Shown in pieces: positions 51,258 to 61,866 of a DNA stretch of 64,000 bases. The DNA comes from Mantamonas sphyraenae. Taxonomy: Eukaryota > CRuMs > Mantamonadidae. The stretch's first letter is position 1. Each line of letters starts with the position of its first letter. The stretch lies in the NCBI GenBank assembly GCA_026936335.1, contig JAPMXV010000008.1, forward strand, positions 186,001 through 250,000, written 5' to 3'. The notes under the pieces were generated by a model. That model was not told the origin of the DNA and ran no database searches. It saw only the letters and a program-made list of their open reading frames with translations. The position numbers were made by a program, and so were the translations under genes.

Positions 51258-52922
51258 ATGCAAATGAAGCTGAGCAACCACACGGTGTTGATCAGTCTGG
51301 TGTTGGCCATGTGCGTGTTTGTTGCTGTCGCCGGCCCCATCCCCAAGCCGGCGTACTGCGGGATTGCTCCGGGCACCGACCGTGTGCTGGAGATCCCGCC
51401 CCCCAAGGTAGGTCCACACATGAGCCCCCAACTTCAGAGAAGGGGCATATGGGTACATAGCATGGGTTAAATTGCACATGTGGTGTCCAATGGCATGATA
51501 GGGTGTTCTGTAGACGGCAAGAGAGGGGAAAGGGTCACGGGCGAAAAGAAACCGGCATCCACGCAATTTTGCTACGGGGCGTCGTGGGGGCGATAGAGGG
51601 AATGTAGACGCAGGACAGCACAGAGAAAGGGAACTGACATCGCAGGGTGATGGGCGCGTGACATTCACTTGGACGCATGCACATATGCGCGTGGACACAC
51701 TGGGACGGACCAACCGGAACGACGTCGCGGGCACACACAGAACGGAGACGACGAGCTGATCCAGGTGCACACGTTCATCCGACACGGAGACCGCACGAGC
51801 GAGGCTGCCGGATGCTGGCCGAACGACAAGGGCAAGTGGGACTGCGAGCTGACGCAGACGTCTGTGCCGAGCACGCGACGCAGCGACGGGACGCTCAACA
51901 CGCCGTTCCTGTTCCGACGTGCGTACCAGAACGGCAGCGAACCGATCCCGGGCACCAACTGCGTCCAGATGCAGCTGACGACGCGTGGCTACGAGCAGCA
52001 GATGAACAACGGCGCAGCGCTGCGCAAGGCGTACATCAACACGGGCCTGCTGCCCGGTTCGTACAACGCGTCGGCGATGCTGCTGCGCGCTGACGACATG
52101 GATCGATGCATGCAGAGTGCCGAGGCGCTTGTGCTGGGCATGTACCCGTCTGCGGCCGAGGTGAAGGATGCCACCGTGTCTAGTGTCCCTGTGATCGACA
52201 TTGTGACCATGGGACAGATGTACCAGATCTTCTACCCGAACAACCGACTGTGCCCTGCGGCACAGGATCTGAACAACCAAGCTCAGTACACGAGTGCATA
52301 CAGCAAGTTCCAGCAGGACACGATGTGGCCGCTGCAGCAGGAGCTTGCGACCGCACTGAACATGCCCACCAGCCAGACAAACGTGCATTTGCTGTGGGAC
52401 TGCTTCTTCTTCCATTTGTGCCACGACCAGGATCTGCCGGACACCATCGACGAGGATCTGTTCAACAAGGTGAACAACGCGGTGCTGTGGGGCAACAAGT
52501 ACATCAACACATACCCCAACGCCACAGTGAACGGCAAGTTCCAGATTGGTCTGCTGCTGAAGGACATGTTTGCGAGCATGCAGCAGATTACGGGCGAGGC
52601 CGAGGCCGAGGGCGATGTCCCTCGGTTTGTGCTGTATTCGGGCCACGATTCGACGCTCATGCCCGTGCTGTACGCGTACGACGTGTTTGACGGCACCTGG
52701 ACGCCGTTTGCAGGCATGATCAACTTTGAGGTGTACAAGAGCAGCAGCATGAGCAGCGGATTTGGCGTGCGCATGCTGTACGACGGAACACCGCAGGCCA
52801 TCCCGGGCTGCGAGAGCGCAGACATGTGCGACTGGAAGACCTTTTCGCAGATCACGGCCGACCTGATCCCCACGCACGACGAGTGCTTCGACACGTCGTT
52901 CCGTTATGGCCGTCGCTGGTGA
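51258..52922 (+). CDS. Secreted histidine acid phosphatase
   Basis: Two exons, 51258-51407 and 51741-52922, encode 443 residues. Exon 1 is a signal peptide (LISLVLAMCVFVAVAG) plus a short lead. Exon 2 begins just before the catalytic HTFIRHGDRT (phosphohistidine motif RHGDR). The proton-donor pair is in YSGHDSTLMPVLYA. Several N-glycosylation sequons (NGS, NAS, NAT) and paired Cys fit a secreted or lysosomal enzyme of the ACP2/ACPP/PXYLP1-like group. The exact substrate is unknown. The 333-base intron is the longest seen. The stop codon TGA is immediately followed by ATG sharing one base (TGATG), which would be an alternative first codon of the HELQ gene. Confidence 0.92.
51408..51740 (+). 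other. Intron of the histidine acid phosphatase gene (333 bases)
   Basis: GTAGGT donor and CACACAG acceptor. No coding potential, repeat family or RNA gene is visible. It is two to three times longer than other introns in this window. Confidence 0.7.
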
Positions 52923-52990
52923 TGAGTGTGCGGAAGCGATCCCTGCCCAAACAAAACTCTCGTTTCGCTCCCAACCTCAGTGGGGCAGCC

Positions 52991-55955
52991 ATGGATGGGT
53001 GTGGACGCCTGCAGGTGAAGCGTAGCAACAGTGGCACGCTCTCCGACATGTATCCGAGCACCAAGCATGCGTCGCCGCCTGCACAGAAGCGTCAGCGGGT
53101 GGAAGCTGATCCGATTGCGGGTTCTCAAGAACCCGCCGGTTTGGGCGAGCGCCACGACCGAGGTGGGGGCAAGGAGAACGAGCAAAGCAGTACAACCAAC
53201 TATTTATTTGTAGAGACAGGCGATCACGCGTGTTTGAATGACTCAATCCACCTGGCCAAGGTGAACGAGTGGGGCTTCCAGGTGAGCGATGACGACGAAC
53301 TGTGGATGCTGGATCAGGTGCTGGCTGCGGAAGCTCAACTGGCCGCAGTGTCGCAAGAAGCTTCCCAAACAGTGTCTAGCAATGGAAGGAGCAGCAGGGC
53401 TCGAAGCAGCCACAGCCACAACGACAAGGGCGATGCAAAGACGGAGGCCGAAGACGACGATTTGGCTCTCGCCGAACTGCTTGCGTTGGAGGAGGAACTT
53501 GGGGAGGTGGAGGACACATCGTTGTACACAGAGGTGGAATTGGAACTGGGCGAGGAGGAGACGAAGCATCAGGGAGACTGGGAGGATGGGTACGGTGGTG
53601 GCGACGAGGACAAGAGTGACGCGCGCGCAATCCGTTGCGTGCGCAACTGGATGATGCCAACTGCGATGCGCACGTACCTGGAGAACAAAAAGATCCGGGA
53701 ACTGTTTGAATGGCAGACAGAGGCGTTGGTGAAGGCCAACGGCCTGCAGGAAGGGATGTCAGCGAACGAGGCTCCGATCAATCTTGTGTACAGCGCACCA
53801 ACGAGTGCAGGCAAGTCCATGGTAGCAGAGCTGCTGATGGCACAGAGCGTGTCTGTGCGCAAGAAGAAGAGCATGTATGTGCTGCCCTACTGTGCCCTGG
53901 TGATGGAGAAGATGGAATCTATGAGCAAGATGTGTCCCGACTTTACCGTCGTCGGGTACTACAACACAGAGGGAGGCCCCACCTTTGCAGAAGACGTCGA
54001 CGTGGCAGTGTGCACCATTGAAAAGGCAAACAGTCTCATCGACGGCCTGATCGAAGAGAACAGGCTGCATCAGCTGGGCTGTGTGGTGGCCGACGAGATG
54101 CACTTGCTTGGCGATTCGCACAGGGGCTACCTGCTCGAGGGTCTGCTGACCAAGCTGCAGTACAACAACGTGCAAGCGGAGAAACACAAGCAGAACAAGG
54201 TACGGCGCAAGGGCGATCGTATCTGGGAGCCTGTGCATCTCGTGGGTATGAGCGCCACGGTGGCCAATTTGGACGCCGTCGCCGCATGGCTGTCGGCAGA
54301 GGTGTACGTCACAGACTTCCGTCCGGTAGAGTTGAAGGAGTATGTGATGAGGAGACTGCCTGGAAACTGTGACACGCTAGAGGTGCAGGCGCTGGATCTG
54401 ATGAGGCTGAATGAGACCGCGGACGGCCTGGATAATGTCACGAGTTTGGACACAAGGACGGAAGACACTCTCAGGCGGTACATGTACACCGCGTTGAATA
54501 AGATGGAGTCTCGGTCTGTGGCGTATCTTGTGCTGCAGGCGTTGGAACAGGACGGCGGCCCGCATCCAGTTCTCGTGTTTTGTTCGTCGCGCAAGCGATG
54601 CCAGGACACGTGCGACAACGTGGCAAAGGCGCTGGCTGAGGCGCAGAAACAGAGGCGTACATTGATGCACGGTAAGCCCGATGTTAAGTGGCATCTGGAC
54701 AATTTGGAAGTCATACGTGACGGATTGTCTCAGGAACTGGAGGAGATGGGAGCGCCAAAGACGCTTGTGGACAGCGTGCGACACGGCGTGGCATATCACC
54801 ATGCAGGACTAAGCAACGAAGTACGGGCAGGGGTGGAGCAGGCGTACAAGGCAGGGTACATCAACGTGCTGATGGCCACATCGACGCTGGCGGCAGGCGT
54901 GAATCTGCCTGCACGGCGTGTGATCATCGATGGACTGAGGTTGGGCACATCGAGGCTCGACATCGTGCGCTACAAGCAGATGTGTGGGCGAGCAGGTCGT
55001 ACGGGCGAGCCGTTTGGAGAGTCGATCATGTTGGTGGACTGGAAGGGCAGCGACGACCAGCAGGCTGTCGAGTTGCTGCAAGGAACCATGCCCATGTTGG
55101 AGTCTCACATGGGGAGCGATCGTAGCGGAGTGCAGCGCTTGCTGCTCGAAGCAGTGACCCGTGGCCTGGCCAACCGTTCGGGGGAGATGTTTCAGCTGTG
55201 CGAGTGCACTCTGTTTGCAGCCCTGTCCAAGGGAACAGACAAGAAGGAAAGGGAGGCCGAGGCGGTTGTGAATGCTTTCGTGGAGTCGGTAAGGAAAGAC
55301 TTTCAGCAATTGGGGCTTCAGGGCATGATGTGGCAAGACCAAAAGAACGAGCCGCCACAGTTCCGTCCGACGACATCCGGACGTGCTGCTGCAGTATCTG
55401 CCATGAGTCCCGCCGAGGCGACGTTTGTCGAGCAGGAGATGGAGTTGGCGCTGAAGGGACTCAATCTGGAGTCTGACTTGCATCTGCTGTACCTTGCAAT
55501 GCCCGTGGAGCTGTCGTACCGGCCCGACTTTGCCATCCTGGAGAAACTGTTTCCACGCCTGGTCGATGAAGAATTTGACGACACCTTTCTGCAGGCCGAC
55601 GAGCAGCTGGTTCGCCGTGTTGGCTTGCTGGTGAACGTGACTGGAAAAGGGGTCGAGCGGCTGCGTGTCCACCGTGGCAACGTTGACAAGATTCCGCTGG
55701 ACATTTGGACACGGCAGGATTGGGTGGAAAAGATTAAGGAGTTGACGCATAGGAAGGCGCAGATGGAGAGGATCGCACGGGACGATGGGCAGAGACAGAC
55801 AATCGCGGATCTTGAAAAGCAGATCAAGGATTTCAAGGACAAAGTGGCACTTCAGGATTCGATGAGACGCGTGCGGCGCTTCTGGGGAGCCATTGTGCTG
55901 GATGACATGCTGTCGCAGTCGTCCAGTGCAGTGGATGCAGCCGAGAAAGGCGATC

Positions 55956-56007
<52 letters not shown>

Positions 56008-56519
56008 TCGTCAGGAGGTGAGGCACGCATAGAAGTCAAGGATTGGTACAACATGGACCAGGGCGAGGTTGACTCCTTGTACGATCTGGCTGGTGTTTTC
56101 TGTTCAGGGCAGCGCGGTTTGCGCGTGAGATGAACAGGACGATGCTGGCTGTTCAGCTAGAAAATCTGCAGGAACGAGTGGCAGCAGGTGTGGATGAACG
56201 TCTGGTGCCGTTGACGCGCATATTTGGTGTGGGTCGTTCCCGTGCCCTGCATCTGTTCCGAAACAAGGTGCACAGCGTGCACGACGTCGTCGACCTGGGC
56301 GTGGGTGGCTTGAAGCACATATTCAAGCGCAGTATTACCGGAAAAGGCAAAGCAGACGCCGTCAATGTGATGACAGAGGAGTTTGTCCAGCGGATGTTCA
56401 ACAGCGCCGTGGGCATTGTGCGTGCAGAGCTGCGAGCAGCAGAGATGGCTCAGAGCCAGGCCAGAATGGCTCTTGAAGCAAGCATCAAGGGCAAAATGCA
56501 AGTGATTGGTGGATTGTGA
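52991..56519 (+). CDS. HELQ: HELQ-type DNA repair helicase (two frame breaks near the C-terminus)
   Basis: About 1176 residues if two one-base gaps are allowed. HELQ is a 3'-5' superfamily 2 helicase for fork and crosslink repair, related to Hel308 and the POLQ helicase. Motifs: YSAPTSAGKSMVAELL (Walker A, residue ~268), CTIEKANSLI, VVADEMHLLGD, LVGMSATVANLD, YHHAGL, TSTLAAGVNLPARRVI and YKQMCGRAGRTGEPFGES. The helical/ratchet and helix-hairpin-helix ends follow (VKDWYNMDQGEVDSLY, FAREMNRTMLAVQLENL, LVPLTRIFGVGRSRALHLF). The frame changes once around the CAG repeat (55940-56040) and again at a G run (56107-56109). An earlier ATG at 52922 overlaps the previous stop; 52991 (GCCATGG) is preferred. 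The N-terminal 230 residues are disordered and acidic. Confidence 0.9.
55958..56006 (+). repeat. CAG/GCA trinucleotide repeat in the HELQ gene
   Basis: About 16 uninterrupted GCA/CAG/AGC units. In the upstream helicase frame they encode poly-Ala; in the frame that reaches the conserved VKDWYNMDQGEV segment they encode poly-Ser. A base-count error close to or in this tract is the probable source of the first HELQ frame break. Confidence 0.93.
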
Positions 56520-56580
56520 GGGGCACAGGACAAAGAGGAATGAACAGCGAGGCACCAACCTGACCAAGTAAACCGACGCA

Positions 56581-59500
56581 ATGGGCAAACGGCGTATTGT
56601 CCGGTGCTCGCCGCACGAGCGTGGCATCTTCATTGTGGGCAGTTCGGCCGACCTGCGCCTGTACTACGTCGGGACAGGACGCGCACGCGAAGAGAGCGTA
56701 CTGGGAGTAGGTTCTGGAGAGCTGATGATCCACACACTCGTGTGGCCTTTCGGAATGAGGTTTGTGCTGACCCCATGTGGCATCTGACACTCGTACACAG
56801 ATTGCAAGCGGGGTCAAGAACCTGTTTGGCAGTGCCAATGGAGGCAAAGAGACAGTTAGCACAAGTAGGTTGCGTGATTGCAAGACGCACACACGGCCGC
56901 AGCTTTTCACGCACGCGCACCCACGCACTCACGCACACGGCCACCCCCTCACCCTGCAGCTCCAGCCAACGATCAAACAGAGAATGGGCGCTCGATGTCG
57001 TCCATGAGCGACAGCGTGGAGCTGCTCAGTTTGAACAGCGACATCTCGCAAGTGCGGGTACGTTTCCGCTCGGGCGAACCATTTCCTCTCGGACGGCGCC
57101 CACGCACGCCACACACACGCATGTACTGACCTGTCACACGCAACCCTCCCAATGTCCATGTACACAGTGCCTGTCGTGGTCCATGGACCCGCAGGCGCCT
57201 CGCCTGATAGGTATTGGCACAGCGACGACCAAGGTGCTGCTGACACAGTTCACCTCGACCTCAGCCATTGTCAAGGAGTTTCTGGCCAAACACAACCGAG
57301 CATGCAACGCGCTTGCTTTCAATCCCTTTTACCACAACCATCTGGCGGCAGGATACGAAAAGGTCAGGAATGGGCTGTGCACCATGATCTGGGATGTAAA
57401 CGCGGCTGGCGACTCGCGATCCACGTTTGGCAGTAGTTCGACAAGCAGCAGCTCAACAAGCGGCACGTCGTCTTCTTCTTCCTCGTCGTCCGGGTCGTCG
57501 TTGAACACGCATGGCGCAAACATCAACAGCACGGGGGACACGACCACGTTTTACATCAGCAGCGCACAGAGTGCAGTCAGCGTGAGCAAACCGCTGATGG
57601 AGTTTCAACAGAACGAAGCAAGTGTGGCGTTGTCGTGGCTGCCGGACCAGCCCAACTGTCTGGCAGTGGGCACATCGTTCAAGTGGCTGCGTGTGTATGA
57701 TCTGCGCACAGACGTCAATGTGTCTCGCTACGTCATGGCACACAACAAGTCGGTCAACGGCGTGTGCTTTGACCCCTTCAACAGCAATGTGCTTGCCACA
57801 TTTTCCGACGACGGCCTGATCAAGGCGTGGGACACGCGCAAGCTGAGCCAGCCCCTGTTGACCCTCAAGTCTCCGGGCAAGCATGTGCAGCAGATCAGCT
57901 GGTGTCCCACGCGCCCAGGCATTCTGGCGTCCATCTGCGAGGGTGACAACAGCGTGCGGCTGTGGGATTTGCAGAACGGAGGTAGCAGCACCGGAGGCAA
58001 CGAGGACGACGTGAGCCAATCGCAGCCTGTGAAGACGGTGGTGACCAGCGACTCGGTGGCATCTGTGGCTTGGAGCTTCCACGACGACTATCGCATGTTG
58101 ACTGTGTCACACTCGGGTGTCATCATGAACAGGCTGATGCACGAGTCGATCCCAATCGACTGGAGCGCACAAGGCGACATGGTTCTTGCGTACGGCAAGC
58201 GTGCAGGTGTGTATGTGCCGCACCGCCTGTCGCGTGCCTCCAAGGCCCAGCTGGCTGAGCACGACCTGGCTGCAGAGCAAGCCAAGGGCAAGGCTGACAT
58301 CTCTCTGCTGATGCGCATGCGTGTCGCGCATGGCTATGCCCTCGACGTCCAGCGCAACATCGAGCTGTTTGCCAACTCGGGAGACTCCGATCTGGAGTTT
58401 GTGTGGCGCTGGATGGCCACGGTGGAGAAGTTGTTCACCGTGTCGCTGCCAGACACCGCCTCGCCGTACAAGGCACGTGGCAAGGGCGATTCGCATGACT
58501 GTACATATCCGGGCGTGCTGTCCATCATCCGCAACAGCCAGCAGCGACGTGACGTGTCTGTGGACCAGGTGCTGTCGCAAAAGACTCAGGCCTCGGGGTC
58601 GACAACAACAGGCACGACGTCCTCGTCCTCACAGCAATCCAGCGGTGGTACGGGACTCAATGTGAACCGTGCCTCGTCGACTGTGTCCGCAGACCAATTT
58701 GCTCTGGTGGGCTACGACGTGTACGTGTCGCCACGCAGGCAGCTGGTGCTGATGGTGTGCGATTGGGGCTTCAACGACTACAATCGTGAGGAGCGCATTG
58801 TGGCTCTGGAGGAACAGGGGAGGTACGAAGAGGCGGCTGCGTTGGCGCTGTTCAACCTGGATCTGCAGCGTGCTGTGTATGGTCTGATGGACGGCAGCAA
58901 GGTGGACCAGCAGCTGGAGCTGGTGGCCATGTCGCTGGCCGGGTACACGCGACGCACAAACGCTCTGTGGAAGCAGCTGTGTAGCCGTATGATGGCCCAG
59001 CTGGAGAACCCGTACCTGACTGCAATGTTTGCCTTTCTGTCCAACGACGACGAGGCCTTTGAATCCATCACGTACAACCCTGCCCTGCCGCTGTCGTTCC
59101 GCGTGGCCTTTGCCTGCAAGTTTCTGGACGACGAACAGCTGGAGTCGTACCTGACCTCCATGACAGACATGTATGTGGCTTCTGGAGACCTCACGGGCGT
59201 GCTGCTGACGGGTCTGTCCCAGGAGGAGGGTGTGGCGCTCATGCAGGCGTACGTGGACCGCACCGCCGACGTGCAAACCGCGGCGCTGGTGATGAGTGCA
59301 GTGGTGCCGCGGCGCTTCAAGAGCCCGTTTGCGAGCCAAGCGTTGGACACATACCGGGAGCTGCTGGACAGGTGGCAATTGTGGTATGACCGTGCCAAGC
59401 TGGACACAATGCGGTACCGCGAGAGCAAACCGGCGCCGCAGGTGTTGGCACGGTGCAACTTTTGCAACCAGAGCCTGTCACTGGTGAGTGTGGGGGGTCC

Positions 59501-60449
59501 ACGACGCAAGGGGTACATGCAAAAGTACTCGAACCGAGGCGGGTCGTCGGGAACGTCGCGTAGCGCAAAGAGCAAGACGGCAGGATGTCCCAATTGTCGC
59601 AAGCCACTGCCTCGCTGCTCCGTGTGTCTGCTGTCGCTGGAAACAGGCAACCCTGCGACCGGTGTGCAGAGCAAGGTGCGTGCACAAAGGGAGCAGGGCG
59701 TTGGGGCAGAGGAGCACAAGAGCGCGTGCGACGATTGGTTCACGTGGTGCCAGACTTGTCGCCACGGCGGACACATGAAACACCTTGTGGATTGGTTCTC
59801 CACGGGCCATGACGAGTGTGCAGTCAGTGGGTGCCACTGCCAGTGCATGCAGCTGGACGGGAAGATTTACAACTTTTCGCCTCAGGCGCAGGCGTCGAGC
59901 GAGGCCGAGGCATCGGTCAACAACGCCGGGCCGAGTGGCACAGGTACAGGCACAGGCAGCGGGTCTGTGGCTGGGGGAAGCAGCAGCGGAGCGTCGACAA
60001 CACAGGCGGGTACACCGGCGGGGATGATGAGCACGTCGTCGTCGTCGTCGTCCCTGTCGTTGCTGGCCAAGGGAGGCGGCGAGACAGAAGGCAAGGGAAG
60101 CCTGGAAGTGGTGGTGGAGGGGAGTGACATGGTCGAGCACAGCCCCATGGGAAGCAGCATGGGGGAGGGATTTGGAGACGATGGAAGCGAAACGAGCGGC
60201 AACACGGGCGAGGGCAGTGTCTACGGCGAGGGCGTACACACGGGGAAAACAGTGGGACGCGTGCGGCGTGTGCGTGTGCGCAAGAGTGCAAGTGCAGCAC
60301 GCAACAGCGCGCGACGCAATGCGGCAAAGCGAAAGAGCAGCAGCATGCGCAGCGGAGCACGCAAGTCCAAGCGGGAAGAAGGCGGCGCTGGAGGAAGCAC
60401 TGGAGGTGGGAGTGCAAGTGGGAGTGTGGCGGGCAGCAACAATCCATGA
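56581..60449 (+). CDS. MIOS: MIOS/SEA4-like GATOR2 (SEACAT) subunit
   Basis: Four exons: 56581-56706, 56801-56864, 56960-57057 and 57168-60449; 1189 residues. MIOS is part of GATOR2, which relays amino-acid signals to TORC1 at the lysosome. An N-terminal WD40 propeller is visible (FSDDGLIKAWDTRKL, ISWCPTRPGILASICEGDNSVRLWDLQ). An alpha-solenoid follows (AAALALFNLDLQRAVYGLMDG, NPYLTAMFAFLSNDDEAF, YVDRTADVQTAALVM). The C-terminal zinc/RING-like module reads CNFCNQSLS, GCPNCRKPLPRCSVCL and WFTWCQTCRHGGH..C..CHCQC. It is longer than the human protein (875) because of Ser/Gly loops in the propeller and a ~190-residue Ser/Gly then Arg/Lys-rich tail. It starts 61 bases after HELQ. Confidence 0.95.
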
Positions 60450-60499
60450 GGACAGCTGTGTGTCGGGAATGGAACCAAAACAAAACCTTTCTCTCCAGG

Positions 60500-61603
60500 A
60501 TGTGGATTTGGGACAGGGAACTGGATCTGTTTGCATTTGGCACACCGTTGGTGATGGCATTGGCGCTGTTGCCGACGTTGTGGATGGTGGACGGGGACAC
60601 GGTGCCGCCGTTGGCGTACCTTTTGTGTGTCGTGTGCATCGATGTGGGCCACGTGTGGGCGTCGTTGTTCCGGACATACCTGGACACGGAGCAATGGAAC
60701 CACAATGCGAGGCTGTACACGTGGTCGCCGTTTGGCATCATGGCGCTTAGTTTTGCGCTGAATTATTATTCGCACGTGCTGTTCTGGTCGATTGTGGCGT
60801 ACGTGGCGCTTTTCCACTTCATTTCGCAAAACTACGGCTTTTTGAGCCTGTACAAAGTGCGTGCGGGAGAAAAGGACAGCAGCGACTTTAATTGGGACTA
60901 TTACACTCTGGTGGTGGGGGCCGGGGTGCCTGTGTTGCTGTGGCACGCAAGTCCAACGCGGCGGTACGCGTGGTTCGGTGTCGGCGAACGCTGGTTTGTG
61001 CAACTGAGCCCAGCCTTGATTCCAGCTCTCTATGCAGTGTACATTGCAGTGGCCGTGGCGTATGCAGTGCGTGCGTGGCGCATGTACCGTTCGGGCGGGC
61101 AGCTGAACTGGGGCAAACTTCTTGTGATGGCCGCACACTGGCTGACGTGGGGCGTTGGAGCTGTGCTGGACCACGAGCTGCTCTCCATGGCGTTTCTCAA
61201 CCTTTTCCATGGCATCCCCTTCTTTGTGATTGTGTACATGGTGTCCAGGAGACGCATGGAAGACAAGGGGACAAACGCAGCGGCGGCGGCGGCGGAAACC
61301 GCCAAACTGGACAAGGTCAACCTGGCCCTGACGGCTCGGTGGGACTACTATGTTGGCTTTCTGGTGGCCGTGGCTGTGTTGGAGGCTGCTTTGTGGGATA
61401 TCTTTCTGTTCCAGTTCTACCTGCCGGACATGCTGGGCCTGCAGGTGGCAGCGCTCACAGACACGTACCGTGCGCTGGCCACGGCTGTGCTGTCGTTGCC
61501 GCAGATTCTGCACTATTGGCTCGATGCACACATCTGGAAGCTGGATGGGCGCAATGTGGGACTGCACGAGGCGTTGTTTGGCCGGCACTCGGACGACGAG
61601 TAG
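60500..61603 (+). CDS. Multi-pass membrane protein, uncharacterised family
   Basis: Single exon, 367 residues from the ATG at 60500, 50 bases after the MIOS stop. About nine hydrophobic spans are visible. Conserved-looking polar motifs lie within or next to them: CIDVGHVWASLFRTYLD, FHFISQNYGFLSLYKVR, the WHASPTRRYAWF loop, GKLLVMAAHWLTWGVG, FLNLFHGIPFF and ALWDIFLF. The His and Gln/Asn residues inside spans suggest a catalytic or metal/lipid-binding core. As I recall, uncharacterised bacterial membrane proteins share this order of DVAHVYAT..RTYLD, FHF..Q.YGF and HGIPY. I cannot name a function. It has no signal peptide or soluble domain. Confidence 0.78.
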   Translation: MWIWDRELDLFAFGTPLVMALALLPTLWMVDGDTVPPLAYLLCVVCIDVGHVWASLFRTYLDTEQWNHNARLYTWSPFGIMALSFALNYYSHVLFWSIVAYVALFHFISQNYGFLSLYKVRAGEKDSSDFNWDYYTLVVGAGVPVLLWHASPTRRYAWFGVGERWFVQLSPALIPALYAVYIAVAVAYAVRAWRMYRSGGQLNWGKLLVMAAHWLTWGVGAVLDHELLSMAFLNLFHGIPFFVIVYMVSRRRMEDKGTNAAAAAAETAKLDKVNLALTARWDYYVGFLVAVAVLEAALWDIFLFQFYLPDMLGLQVAALTDTYRALATAVLSLPQILHYWLDAHIWKLDGRNVGLHEALFGRHSDDE

Positions 61604-61866
61604 ATGGAGAGCTGGAATGGCAGGGGGGATGGGGTGTCAGGAATGGAGGCATGGAAGCTTGTGGATGGTTTTGTCAATGGCGGTTGGATCCAGATCTGCG
61701 CTGCAGCTGGCAATCAAAGGTGTGTTGGTGCTGTTGTGGAGGTGGATTTTCATGTGTGATGGGAGTAGACAACGGGAGAACTGACACCTTGGATGCATGG
61801 ACGTCGTGTCTTGTGTGTCTTCTTGTGGGACGACACACAGAGCGGGAGAGAGCGACAGAGTGAGAG
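61604..61866. other. Intergenic spacer before the IQCH-like gene
   Basis: 263 bases between two genes on the same strand, holding the 3' UTR of the membrane protein gene and the promoter/5' UTR of the IQCH-like gene. A purine-rich stretch (GAGCGGGAGAGAGCGACAGAGTG) lies just before the start codon. No other feature is seen. Confidence 0.4.

Noticed and set aside
52920-52924. TGATG stop/start overlap suggesting an operon of acid phosphatase and HELQ
   Set aside because: A stronger start (GCCATGG) lies at 52991, and no other sign of polycistronic transcription such as spliced-leader acceptors is seen.
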